Below are positions 9,614 through 17,591 of a stretch of 64,000 nt of DNA, piece by piece. Below the pieces are notes generated by a model, which saw nothing but the letters and a program-made list of their open reading frames with translations, ran no database searches and was not told the origin of the DNA. Position numbers and translations under genes: made by a program. Numbering within the stretch: the stretch's first letter is position 1; the number at the start of each line of letters is the position of its first letter. The stretch covers positions 4,876,501 through 4,940,500 of the forward strand of contig NZ_CP016809.1 in assembly GCF_002741055.1 (NCBI RefSeq). Reading direction: 5' to 3'. This stretch comes from Paenibacillus ihbetae. GTDB lineage: Bacteria > Bacillota > Bacilli > Paenibacillales > Paenibacillaceae.

Positions 9614-9644
9614 AACCTCGTCTTACAGTAAGTGAGACGAGGTT
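9614..9644 (+). terminator. likely terminator after leuA
   Basis: A perfect 10-bp inverted repeat (9614-9623 with 9635-9644, arms AACCTCGTCT/AGACGAGGTT) begins 20 bases after the stop. The T tail is weak (GTTCGCGTTTG), so termination is probable but not certain. Confidence 0.6.
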
Positions 9645-10196
9645 GTTCGCGTTTGGGATGTGACGGGATAAATGGGGCCTTCCTTAGATCGGAATTATGC
9701 TGGCGAAGCTTATTGACCGATCGTTACAAAATATATATAATTTAGCTGGAAACTTAGGAAAGGAGCCGTTTAGAGTGAGAACAGCATAGCGCATTTTCCG
9801 GACGTTGAGGCCGGCCAGCATCGTCCAGCAGCCATTACAGGCTTCGTTTAGGCAGGGCGGGCGGCGATAAAGACGTTTAATTACATCAATTTTGTACTTT
9901 GTAGTAAAAAAGTTGAGGCTGCCAATAAAGCAGCTCCCAGAAAACGTTTGACGGTCCGGTGTCAGCCCGCTAAGAGGTTCGGTGAATGGTTCGGTGAAGC
10001 CCTATAAAGTCTGGTGAAGAAGATAATGCCGGTAGAAGCCATTAATGTCTGGCGAAGAAGGTAGTCCCGGTACAGTTCCGAGTGAAAGCCCGAGTGGGCC
10101 CATGTCCGCCAATAAGAGCTTTGGTGCGGCATAGACGATGACCGACCGATTTTTTTACCGATCACTACAAAAATGTTTGTGAAGGAGTGGATTTGA
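9645..10196 (+). other. long leader region of the MFS gene with repeats, no gene
   Basis: This stretch has no convincing gene. It holds a strong promoter at 9713-9741, then AGGAAAGGAG and a five-codon frame (GTG AGA ACA GCA TAG, 9776-9790), which looks like a decayed gene start or a leader peptide. A degenerate 26-base direct repeat lies at 10009-10034 and 10047-10072 (period 38, 22 of 26 equal). A second copy of the promoter-proximal motif lies at 10154-10172. The layout suggests a lost regulator gene between two operator copies, but no residual protein similarity is recognisable. Confidence 0.5.
9713..9741 (+). promoter_or_regulatory. promoter with embedded TetR-like operator
   Basis: TTGACC (9713-9718), 17-base spacer, TATAAT (9736-9741). 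The spacer carries the imperfect palindrome ACCGATCGTT, typical of TetR-family operators. A 19-base copy, TTTACCGATCACTACAAAA, lies at 10154-10172 just before the MFS ribosome binding site and matches at 16 of 19 positions. Confidence 0.6.
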
Positions 10197-11360
10197 ATGC
10201 CGTTATCCATTTATATTATGGGTCTTATGATTTTCTCCATGACGACCTCCGAGTTCATGGTCGCGGGGATCATGCCTGCACTGTCTGCGGAATTCCAAGT
10301 ATCGGTGGCAGCGATCGGGTACTTGATCACTGCATATGCCGCGGGGATGATCGTGGGAGGTCCGCTGCTGACCGCTGTCCTGCTGAAAGTGCCGCGAAAG
10401 CAATCGTTCATGATCGTCTCCGCCATCTTCTTGGCCGGTCAGGTGCTTGGCGCTGTGGCTCCAAGCTATGAGGTGATGATGGCGGCCCGGATCATTACCG
10501 GCCTATCCTCCGCCGCGGCCTTCGGCATATCGCTGACGATCTGCTTCAGCCTGGTGGGCCCGAGTGCCCGAGGACGTGCAGCCTCGATCGTTCTAGGCGG
10601 ATTGATGGTGGCCACCGCCATCGGCCTGCCGCTTGCAATCTGGATCGAACAGCATTTTGGCTGGCGAGCGAGCTTCTGGGCGGTTGTGATTCTATTGCTC
10701 ATATCGGGACTTATCGGCCTATTTACGATCCCGTCCCTGCCGAAGTCCGAGAAGATCAGCTTTCGGGAGGAGATTGGCGCGCTTAAGAATCCTAGGCTGT
10801 GGGCGGCATACTCCACCAGCATGCTGATCATCGGGGGGACCTTCGCCGCGTTCAGCTATTTTTCCCCGATACTCACCGATCTGTCAGGCTTCGGTGCTGA
10901 GGCCGTACCCATGCTGCTCGGCGTTTACGGCATCGCGACGGTCATCGGCAACATCGTTACCGGCAGGCTGGCGGATCATTACATGATGCCGATTCTGACG
11001 ATTGGCTTGACCGCACTGACCGCTGCGCTCGTGATGTTCGGCCTGTTCGTTCACAGCCCCGCGATCGCCGTGATCTCGGTTGTGATCGTCGGTCTGGTTG
11101 GCGTGCCGATGAACCCTGCGATGGCTACCCGGGTAACGCGCGTAGCCGATACGGGATCCATTGTTACGACGATTCACAGCTCGGTAATCAGCTTGGGGGT
11201 CATGGTCGGGTCTTCTTTAGGCGGGCTGACAATTGATGCTGGACTGGGCCTGGCTTCACCGCTTTGGGTCGGCGCGTTGCTAGCCGTTCTGGGCCTGCTG
11301 TCCCTGCTGCCTCCTGTACGTGGAGAAGGCCGAGCGAAGCGGGTGACATCCAGCCATTAA
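10197..11360 (+). CDS. MFS drug/sugar efflux transporter (DHA1 type)
   Basis: 387 residues, about 12 hydrophobic helices, with the start TTSEFMVAGIMPALSAEF typical of AraJ/NepI/YdhP-like proton antiporters of the 12-helix DHA1 group. GRLADHYM in the middle loop resembles the conserved inter-helix motif. It would export small molecules across the cytoplasmic membrane; the substrate is unknown. The ATG at 10197 follows GAAGGAGTGG with good spacing. The gene is monocistronic: transcription probably starts about 450 bases upstream at the promoter with a TetR-like operator, and a hairpin follows the stop. No cognate regulator is adjacent. Confidence 0.85.
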   Translation: MPLSIYIMGLMIFSMTTSEFMVAGIMPALSAEFQVSVAAIGYLITAYAAGMIVGGPLLTAVLLKVPRKQSFMIVSAIFLAGQVLGAVAPSYEVMMAARIITGLSSAAAFGISLTICFSLVGPSARGRAASIVLGGLMVATAIGLPLAIWIEQHFGWRASFWAVVILLLISGLIGLFTIPSLPKSEKISFREEIGALKNPRLWAAYSTSMLIIGGTFAAFSYFSPILTDLSGFGAEAVPMLLGVYGIATVIGNIVTGRLADHYMMPILTIGLTALTAALVMFGLFVHSPAIAVISVVIVGLVGVPMNPAMATRVTRVADTGSIVTTIHSSVISLGVMVGSSLGGLTIDAGLGLASPLWVGALLAVLGLLSLLPPVRGEGRAKRVTSSH

Positions 11361-11367
11361 TCTTGAT

Positions 11368-11408
11368 AAGCCGCCCCCAGCCTGGAAAATAAGGCTGTAG
11401 GGCGGCTT
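11368..11408. terminator. hairpin between convergent genes
   Basis: AAGCCGCCC and GGGCGGCTT arms, with an inner CAGCC/GGCTG pairing, close a stable hairpin between the MFS gene and the convergent SDR gene. There is no clear T run on either strand, so terminator function is likely only from position. Confidence 0.5.
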
Positions 11409-11424
11409 GCGTCTTTGCTGATCT

Positions 11425-12237
11425 TCAGCTGAACTGCTTCGTTATGCCTGCCATAAACTCCTCATCCGACGTTTTGCTTCGCAGATCCATCAGGTAATGG
11501 GCATCGGCGCCAACCAGATAACGGAGGCGATCGGACGGATCGGTTGCCGCTTCGAAGATCGTTTCCGCTATGAGCTTCGGCTCGGAAGCATGGACGTCAA
11601 AGCTGTTCATCTGTTTTTGCAGAACCGTTTCCGTATACGAGGCATAAGCATCCAGCGAAGTATCGGTCAGCAGATCGAGGGAGCGTCCGGTAAAATCCGT
11701 GGCCACGTTGCCGGGTTCTACGAGCTTCACCTTGATTTGATGGGCAGCCATCTCGTAAAAGAGGGATTCCGAAAAGCCCTCGATGGCCCATTTGCTCGCA
11801 TGATACAGCGACAGCAGCGGAAAAGCCACTCTTCCGCCTACGGAGGATACATTGATAACCGTCCCGCCGCCGCTTTGCCTGAAATGGGGAAGAAGAGCTT
11901 GCGTCGTGCGAAGGACCCCAAGCAGGTTGACATCGAATTGCCGCTTGATTTGGGCTTCCGTCGCAGCTTCGAATGCGCCTATCGCCGCGTAACCTGCATT
12001 ATTCAGCAGGACATCAATTTTGCTGAACGCTCGAATTCCTTCTTGAGCGGCCGATTGGATGGTATCGTTCCGGGTGACATCGAGTTTCGTGACCAGCATG
12101 CGCTCCTGTCCGGTAAACTCCGTTTCGTGTTCGGGCGAACGCATGGTAGCAATGACATTCCAACCCTTCTCCCAAAAATGCCGCGCGGTTTCTCTTCCGA
12201 TCCCTGAAGAAGCTCCTGTAATGAGGATTGTATTCAC
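11425..12237 (-). CDS. short-chain dehydrogenase/reductase
   Basis: 270 residues of classical SDR fold: cofactor motif [10 protein letters not shown] at the N-terminus, NNAGYAAIGAFE, the catalytic Ser in INVSSVGG and the Tyr-Lys pair in YHASK. It uses NAD(P)H on an unknown carbonyl or alcohol. The start was chosen as GTG at 12237 because AAGGAG lies nine bases before it; the ATG further upstream lacks such a site and the nearer ATG abuts it. The gene is divergent from a TetR regulator, with a 24-bp palindrome between them, so that regulator probably represses it. Confidence 0.82.
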   Translation of the reverse strand: MNTILITGASSGIGRETARHFWEKGWNVIATMRSPEHETEFTGQERMLVTKLDVTRNDTIQSAAQEGIRAFSKIDVLLNNAGYAAIGAFEAATEAQIKRQFDVNLLGVLRTTQALLPHFRQSGGGTVINVSSVGGRVAFPLLSLYHASKWAIEGFSESLFYEMAAHQIKVKLVEPGNVATDFTGRSLDLLTDTSLDAYASYTETVLQKQMNSFDVHASEPKLIAETIFEAATDPSDRLRYLVGADAHYLMDLRSKTSDEEFMAGITKQFS

Positions 12238-12270
12238 ATTCTTCATCTCCTTTTGGTTCATTTCGATACG

Positions 12271-12329
12271 ATTATATGACGAAATCAAAACAAAGTAAAC
12301 CAAAATTATTAAATTAGTTAATTTAATAA
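12271..12329 (-). promoter_or_regulatory. SDR promoter and palindromic operator
   Basis: On the minus strand TATAAT (12276-12271) and TTTACT (12299-12294), with a 17-base spacer, form the SDR promoter. Just upstream a perfect inverted repeat occupies 12306-12329, with 11-bp arms TTATTAAATTA/TAATTTAATAA around GT. Its place between divergent genes makes it the likely operator of the TetR protein encoded at 12413. The region is AT-rich, so some symmetry could be chance. Confidence 0.6.
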
Positions 12330-12412
12330 AAATAGTAAATGTGGTGAAAAGGGTTTAATGATTTTACTTCTAAGTTATAATGGGGATTAGAAAAGTGGAG
12401 GGGGACATCCAG

Positions 12413-13051
12413 GTGAAAAAGGCGGTAAGCGCGGAGCATTACATCGAGAAAATAAAACCGGTCCTAAGAAAAACGAAGTTCAGCCAACTGAAAATCGACG
12501 AAATCGCAAGTTACATGGATATTAGCAAAGTAACCTTGTACAAGCATTTCTCATCCAGGGACGATGTCATCGAGGCTGTCGTGAAGCATTATATCGATTA
12601 CCTGCTTCAGGCCGATGCCATCGTTCAAGATGCATCCATTTCTTTTGCCGAACGTTTTCAGAAAATATACGAGCAATCGCTGCGGTGCGTCGTTTACGTG
12701 TCGGATCTCTTCCTGGAAGATCTGAGAGATTCCTACCCGGCGCTGTTTGACCGTTTGATTGCGGCACAGCAGATCCGATATCGCAACTTGGAGACTTTTT
12801 TCGAGGCAGGGATGGAGCAAGGCGTATTCAACCGTTTGAATGCCGCATTGTTCATGGTTCAAGATGATGCCGTGCTTCGGCGGATCATGGACCCGCTGTT
12901 CTCGATTCATTACGACATGACCTTAAAGCAGGCGTTGATGGATTTTTACCAGTTGAAAAAATACCAGTTGTTCCAGCCGGATCATGTTGATTCCGTGCAG
13001 GATTCGATAATGGAACAGGAGATCGTGAATATTCTGAAGATGATCACGTAA
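12413..13051 (+). CDS. TetR/AcrR family regulator
   Basis: 212 residues. The N-terminal helix-turn-helix is plain (KIDEIASYMDISKVTLYKHFSSRDDVIEAVV); the C-terminal ligand domain is not assignable to a known inducer. The GTG at 12413 is preferred: GGAGGGGG precedes it, while the upstream ATG at 12380 overlaps the TATAAT -10 box at 12376-12381. Divergent from the SDR gene across an AT-rich palindrome, which suggests it represses that gene and itself. Confidence 0.82.
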   Translation: MKKAVSAEHYIEKIKPVLRKTKFSQLKIDEIASYMDISKVTLYKHFSSRDDVIEAVVKHYIDYLLQADAIVQDASISFAERFQKIYEQSLRCVVYVSDLFLEDLRDSYPALFDRLIAAQQIRYRNLETFFEAGMEQGVFNRLNAALFMVQDDAVLRRIMDPLFSIHYDMTLKQALMDFYQLKKYQLFQPDHVDSVQDSIMEQEIVNILKMIT

Positions 13052-13061
13052 TGTCCGACCG

Positions 13062-13089
13062 TTGACATATCGATAATTCACGATATAAT
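13062..13089 (+). promoter_or_regulatory. arsR-like promoter with operator copy 1
   Basis: TTGACA (13062-13067), 16-base spacer, TATAAT (13084-13089). The palindrome ATATCG-N8-CGATAT at 13067-13086 fills the spacer, the classical position for repression. The same palindrome recurs before the MFS gene. Confidence 0.78.
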
Positions 13090-13096
13090 AATTTGT

Positions 13097-13399
13097 ATGA
13101 AACCAATCGAAATCTTCAAAGCACTGTCCAATGAATCGCGGCTTGATATTTTGCGGTGGCTTAAGGAGCCTGAGCAGCATTTTACGCCCCATGAAGGGAT
13201 TGATATGAGGGAAATCGGGGTATGCGTGAGCCAGGTGACCGAGAAATTGAATATGACGCAATCGACAGCATCGCAATATCTGTCCATTTTGCAGCGGGCC
13301 GGACTGATTAAGACCGAGCGGATCGGCAAATTTACGTATTACAAGCGTGATGAGGAAGTCATCCGTCAAATCGGCGAATATTTGAAGCAGGAAATATAA
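13097..13399 (+). CDS. ArsR/SmtB family repressor
   Basis: 100 residues with a winged helix covering almost the whole protein (EIFKALSNESRLDILRWLKEPE, then MTQSTASQYLSILQRAGLIKTERIGKFTYYKRDEE). A single Cys (GVCVSQ) is present and no CxC metal site is obvious, so the signal may not be a metal. It precedes an MFS exporter by 138 bases, and matching palindromes lie in both promoter regions, so it probably represses itself and the exporter. The start ATG at 13097 is close to the promoter, leaving a very short leader with no strong ribosome binding site. Confidence 0.87.
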   Translation: MKPIEIFKALSNESRLDILRWLKEPEQHFTPHEGIDMREIGVCVSQVTEKLNMTQSTASQYLSILQRAGLIKTERIGKFTYYKRDEEVIRQIGEYLKQEI

Positions 13400-13455
13400 C
13401 GACAAGAACTGAATGCTTCCTTGGCCAAGGAATATTCAGTTTTGTTCCGCACTAC

Positions 13456-13514
13456 ATATCTACATATTACGATATGTATTTTTATTGGTTTCATATATCG
13501 ATGTTTTGCGATAT
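13456..13514 (+). promoter_or_regulatory. ArsR operator copies 2 and 3 before the MFS gene
   Basis: ATATCT-N8-CGATAT at 13456-13475 and ATATCG-N8-CGATAT at 13495-13514 repeat the operator of the arsR promoter with the same 8-base spacer. Their starts are 39 bases apart, close to four helical turns, and the second ends 24 bases before the MFS start. Confidence 0.75.
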
Positions 13515-13537
13515 CTAAATATATAAGGAGTGGAATT

Positions 13538-14725
13538 ATGAAGAACGCTTGGAAAATATACTTGCTGGCTATCGTGAGTTTTTTAGTAGGGACATCGGAA
13601 TATATCATCTCCGGGATCTTGGACAAAATCGCGGATTCCCTCGGTATCACCATTACGGCCGCGGGCCAGCTGATTACGATTTTCTCGCTGGTGTATGCCG
13701 TTCTGACCCCGGTGTTGATGGCCCTGACCGCGAAGCTGGAGCGTCAGCGGCTGCTGGTTTATTCGCTCGGGCTGTTTGTAGTGGCTAACCTATTGTCATT
13801 CGCGCTTCCCGGCTATGTTCCCTTTGTCATTGCGCGCATCATTATGGCGATGGGGGCAGGGATGGTGGTTGTCACCGCGCTCGGCATCGCCGCCCGAATT
13901 GCGCCTCAGGGCAAGCAGGCGAGCTCCATTGCTACGGTTGTCATGGGCTTTACGGCTTCCCTTATTATCGGTGTCCCGCTCGGGCGCGTTACTGCAGCCG
14001 CGTTCGGCTGGAAGTCGGTGTTCGGCCTGATTGCCGTTCTGGGTATGGTAGCGATGGTTGTCTTATATAAAGCGATTCCGAAAATCCAAGGCGATGCGCC
14101 GGTTCCGCTGCTTCAGCAATTTGCACTGCTCCGAAAGCCGAAAGTGGCGCTCGGTTTGGGAATAACCTTCTTCTGGCTTGGGGGATATTCCGTAGCTTAT
14201 ACGTATCTTTCCCCTTATCTTCTAAGCGTCAGCGGCTTGGGCGAACAATGGATCAGCGCAGCGCTGTTCGCTTTCGGCATTGCGAGCCTGATCGGGTCGA
14301 AATTCGGCGGATACAGCACCGACCGGTGGGGTGTACCCTTGACCCTTACCTTCGGGATGATCATCCACATTTTTGCGTTAGCCCTGCTATCGGTCACGAA
14401 CGCATCCGCTGCAGCTTTTCCGGTGTTCGCCATGCTGATCCTGTGGTCTTTGTCCGCCTGGTCCTCCGGTCCGACACAGCAGTTCAACCTGGTCCAGCTG
14501 GAGCCGGAATCATCGGGAGTCATGCTGGGACTGAACCAGTCGATGATGCAGCTGTCCATGGCTGCGGGGGCCGGACTCGGCGGCATTGCCGTCGATAGCA
14601 TATCCCTGTCATCCATTACATGGCTTGGGGCAGCGGGTGTTGCAATCGCCGTGGGGTTGGCGCTGGTGCTGTTCCGCATCGGGAAGCAGGAGAAGGAGGC
14701 CGGACAGACGGTCGTATCTTCCTGA
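13538..14725 (+). CDS. MFS efflux transporter
   Basis: 395 residues, about 12 membrane helices, DHA1-like (FLVGTSEYIISGILDKIADSLGI at the N-terminus, IARIIMAMGAGMVVVTALGIAARI in helices 4-5). Proton-driven export of an unknown compound is inferred. The start ATG 13538 follows AAGGAG at 13525-13530; the frame is open further upstream to 13421 but would run across the operators. Controlled with little doubt by the ArsR-like repressor just upstream. Confidence 0.86.
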   Translation: MKNAWKIYLLAIVSFLVGTSEYIISGILDKIADSLGITITAAGQLITIFSLVYAVLTPVLMALTAKLERQRLLVYSLGLFVVANLLSFALPGYVPFVIARIIMAMGAGMVVVTALGIAARIAPQGKQASSIATVVMGFTASLIIGVPLGRVTAAAFGWKSVFGLIAVLGMVAMVVLYKAIPKIQGDAPVPLLQQFALLRKPKVALGLGITFFWLGGYSVAYTYLSPYLLSVSGLGEQWISAALFAFGIASLIGSKFGGYSTDRWGVPLTLTFGMIIHIFALALLSVTNASAAAFPVFAMLILWSLSAWSSGPTQQFNLVQLEPESSGVMLGLNQSMMQLSMAAGAGLGGIAVDSISLSSITWLGAAGVAIAVGLALVLFRIGKQEKEAGQTVVSS

Positions 14726-14793
14726 ACTTAAGGCTTGTCCGCCGGTTCTGTCTGCTGCTGTTTCATGATATCCATACGCCTCTTCAGCGCGAT

Positions 14794-14823
14794 TTGACGC
14801 TCTAAATGGGTCCAAGGTATGAT
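14794..14823 (+). promoter_or_regulatory. promoter of the LacI-type gene
   Basis: TTGACG (14794-14799) and TATGAT (14818-14823), spacer 18. An in-frame ATG at 14806 lies inside this promoter, which argues for the downstream TTG start. Confidence 0.55.
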
Positions 14824-14877
14824 AGGATCAACAGAAAGCGAAAATTTGGCTCCAACTTTGCGGAGGAGGAAATACGT

Positions 14878-15915
14878 TTGGCTAGACTAAAAGATATTGC
14901 CGAGCGGGTCGGGGTATCCATATCCACGGTCTCGCGGGCAATCAGCAACGATACAAGCCGTCCGGTCAGCGAAGACACCAAGCAGAGAATCAGGGAGGCG
15001 GCGCTTGAGCTGGGGTATAAGCTCCAGGAACCCATGCAGCTCGCACGTGATAATGGAACGGAGATCAAGCGGATCGTCTGTATCGTGCCTCAGCTTCTGA
15101 TGGATGACCATCCTTATTTCTCAAAGGTTCTTGCAGGCTTCCATGAAAAAATGGAGGAGCTCGGACAGCCGCCGGCCATCGTTCGCACCTGCGAGGAGGT
15201 TAGCGATGCAGAACGGCTGCGGCTGATGCTGAAGGAGACCGGGGCCCAGGGCATGGTTGCGATCAGCTGGTATGACCAGGAATTGTTTGAGCTCATCCAG
15301 CAGGAAGACGTCGCGATTATGGGGGTAAGCTTAAACGATGAACGCTTGACCGTCCCGGTGGTGGATTGCGACCGGGTGCTTTCCGCCAGATCCGCGGTGC
15401 GCCACTTGATTGATCAAGGGCACAAGCGAATCGCTTTTATCGGGGGACCTGCCTATTCCAATCAAATGGAGAGCGAGGAGCGGTATGTCGGCTACAAATT
15501 CGCGATCCTTGAAGCGAATCTGGAGCTGCGGAAGGACTGGATCATGAACACCGGCTGGAACGTGGATCGAAGCTTCAGCCACATGAATGATTTATTGGGC
15601 AAGCTTCCGAAGGAGGAATGGCCGACAGCGGTATTTTGCGCGAGCGACATGCTGGCGATTCCGGCCATGCGGGCGGTGATCGAGAACGGCGGCACCATCC
15701 CGGGAGATATTGCGATTGTCGGCATGGACAATATCGATGTAGCGCAGTATACGACACCGCCGCTCACGTCCGTTTCGGTGCCGAAGCATGAAATCGGCAG
15801 AGTCGCCGCGAAATCTATCGTCGATTACTTGGACGGACATTTCCCGACCGCCACGAAAATACTGCTGCCCTGCTCTCTGATCATTCGGGAGTCCTCCAGA
15901 TTGGATCGAATGTAA
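14878..15915 (+). CDS. LacI/GalR family transcription regulator
   Basis: 345 residues. The DNA-binding domain at the N-terminus is canonical (LKDIAERVGVSISTVSRAI), followed by the periplasmic-binding-like sugar domain (IAFIGGPAYSNQMESEERYVGY; the ending LTSVSVPKHEIGRVAA). The TTG at 14878 is chosen because GGAGGA precedes it and because the first helix then begins at residue 4 as in other LacI proteins. It lies upstream of an Lpl-type sugar importer in the same direction, separated by a terminator and 700 bases, and may regulate it; the effector sugar is unknown. Confidence 0.87.
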   Translation: MARLKDIAERVGVSISTVSRAISNDTSRPVSEDTKQRIREAALELGYKLQEPMQLARDNGTEIKRIVCIVPQLLMDDHPYFSKVLAGFHEKMEELGQPPAIVRTCEEVSDAERLRLMLKETGAQGMVAISWYDQELFELIQQEDVAIMGVSLNDERLTVPVVDCDRVLSARSAVRHLIDQGHKRIAFIGGPAYSNQMESEERYVGYKFAILEANLELRKDWIMNTGWNVDRSFSHMNDLLGKLPKEEWPTAVFCASDMLAIPAMRAVIENGGTIPGDIAIVGMDNIDVAQYTTPPLTSVSVPKHEIGRVAAKSIVDYLDGHFPTATKILLPCSLIIRESSRLDRM

Positions 15916-15959
15916 TGGTTTGACAGTGTGCAACAAGCAGGATATAGGTACGTAAAGAG

Positions 15960-15993
15960 CAGCCGCTAGCTTGCATAGCTTGCGGCTGTTTTT
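15960..15993 (+). terminator. intrinsic terminator after the LacI-type gene
   Basis: CAGCCGC (15960-15966) pairs with GCGGCTG (15982-15988), followed by TTTTT. Confidence 0.8.
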
Positions 15994-16612
15994 GCGCTGT
16001 ATTTGTAGTGTTTTTTTACTGTTTTTGTATTGCTTTTCTGCTGTATTTGTGATGATTTTGTGCCAAAAATCCAAAAATAATGCCAAAATTGGTCCAAAAA
16101 AATGTTTGACAAGACGATATCCCTATATTATTATGAGAAAAAAATCAAAGGGTTTTGGATATTTTTGATCATATTTTGGATTACCCAAGACCTTCCTCTA
16201 TCCAACTCATTTTGTCCTGTCTTCGTTTTTTTGCTTGTACAGCAAGCTTTTATGTATACGAGTCACCGTCCCTAAATATCTCGTCCAACCCCATTTCTAG
16301 AAATTACCTGCTCGAGATATCCAAATAACTATCCAAATTTATATCATTTAGTTTGAGTTTCTATCCAAAAACCGGATTAAACCCCATGCCACATGGGTTT
16401 AATGCATAGATGGCTTCTTGGCTGCCAATGCGACATAACGAATAAACCAAAAGGGGGAAGATGGTGGAACGCATTTTCGAAAAAGCTTTATCGTATGCAG
16501 GAAGGGGGAAACTTTCATTTTTTTAATCACAAAATTGCAAGCGCTGTCATTTCAGGGGCAGTCTACACCGATTTTTCGTCCCCCTACTATTTCTCAATGA
16601 GGTGATGCTAAA
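15994..16612 (+). promoter_or_regulatory. AT-rich regulatory region of the Lpl-type importer
   Basis: About 620 bases without a credible gene. A promoter TTGACA (16106-16111), N17, TATTAT (16129-16134) is clear. TATCCAAA occurs three times (16318-16325, 16330-16337, 16362-16369), with inverted TTTGGATA at 16154-16161 and TTTTGGATTA at 16173-16182. An inverted repeat ATATCTCG/CGAGATAT spans 16276-16320, and a palindrome with ATTAAACCC/GGGTTTAAT arms spans 16376-16403. The repeated TCCAAA elements probably bind an activator or repressor of the downstream importer. Confidence 0.55.
16535..16550 (+). promoter_or_regulatory. cre-like CcpA site
   Basis: TTGCAAGCGCTGTCAT matches the cre consensus WTGNAARCGNWWWCAW at 15 of 16 positions and lies 63 bases before the first permease start, implying carbon catabolite repression of the importer. 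Confidence 0.7.
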
Positions 16613-17572
16613 TTGGCCAACACGTCGCTGCAGTCTCCAGCCATCGCGGCAACTGAAACGAAACGCAGCCGCTATAAGTGGAACCGGATCTGGCGTAATT
16701 GGCAGCTGTACGTCCTGATCTCTCCGGTCATTGCCTACTACATCCTGTTCCAGTATGTCCCGATGTACGGAATCCAGATTGCATTTAAGGATTTTATCGC
16801 AACTCAAGGGATCTGGGGGAGCCCCTGGGTCGGGCTAGACCACTTCGAACGGTTTTTCAACGGCTATTATTTCTGGCGTCTGATAAAGAATACCCTCGGG
16901 ATCGGTTTGTACAGCCTCGCCGTTGGCTTTCCGGTTCCGATCATTTTGGCTTTGCTCATGAATGAGGTTCGTGCCGAGAAATTCAAGCGATTCGTACAGA
17001 CGATAACCTACGCACCGCATTTCCTGTCGATCGTCGTGGTCGTCGGGATGATGATGATTTTCCTGTCGCCGCGCTACGGCATCCTCAATCATTTTATTGA
17101 GATGTTCGGCGGCAAGGCGATTAATTTCATGACTGAACCGGGCTGGTTCAAAACGCTGTACGTGCTGTCCGATGTTTGGCAGACCATGGGATGGAGCTCC
17201 ATTATTTATTTGGCCGCGCTCGCCGGCATCGACAACCAGCTGCATGAAGCCGCGAGGGTGGACGGGGCTACACGGCTCCAGCGGATCTGGCATATTAACA
17301 TTCCCGGCATCATGCCGACGATCATCATTTTGCTGATATTGAACATCGGAAGCATCATGAGCATCGGCTTTGAGAAGGTGCTGCTGATGCAGAACAATTT
17401 GAACATGGAGAGCTCCGACATTATTGCCACCTACGTGTACCGGATGGGGATCCAGAATGCCGAATACAGCTTCTCGGCCGCCGTCGGATTGTTTAATTCC
17501 GTCATCAACTTCGTGCTGTTGGTTGTCGTGAACTTTATCTCCAGACGCGTGAGCGAAACAAGTCTTTGGTAG
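16613..17572 (+). CDS. sugar ABC importer permease, LplB type
   Basis: 319 residues with six predicted membrane helices and the EAA loop EAARVDGATRLQRIWHINIPGI, which docks the ATPase. The sequence LYVLISPVIAYYILFQYVPMYGIQIAFKDF is the usual start of the LplB/YtcO-like permeases of Paenibacillus. TTG at 16613 is used after GAGGTGAT. First gene of a three-gene importer; no ATPase gene is nearby, so a shared MsmX-type ATPase is presumed. A cre-like site and an array of repeats upstream suggest catabolite and specific control. Confidence 0.9.
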   Translation: MANTSLQSPAIAATETKRSRYKWNRIWRNWQLYVLISPVIAYYILFQYVPMYGIQIAFKDFIATQGIWGSPWVGLDHFERFFNGYYFWRLIKNTLGIGLYSLAVGFPVPIILALLMNEVRAEKFKRFVQTITYAPHFLSIVVVVGMMMIFLSPRYGILNHFIEMFGGKAINFMTEPGWFKTLYVLSDVWQTMGWSSIIYLAALAGIDNQLHEAARVDGATRLQRIWHINIPGIMPTIIILLILNIGSIMSIGFEKVLLMQNNLNMESSDIIATYVYRMGIQNAEYSFSAAVGLFNSVINFVLLVVVNFISRRVSETSLW

Positions 17573-17591
17573 GGGAGGGCGCTTTAGTATC

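Noticed and set aside
16393..16605. 70-codon frame before the LplB-type permease
   Set aside because: It covers the cre-like site and has no binding site; more likely regulatory DNA.
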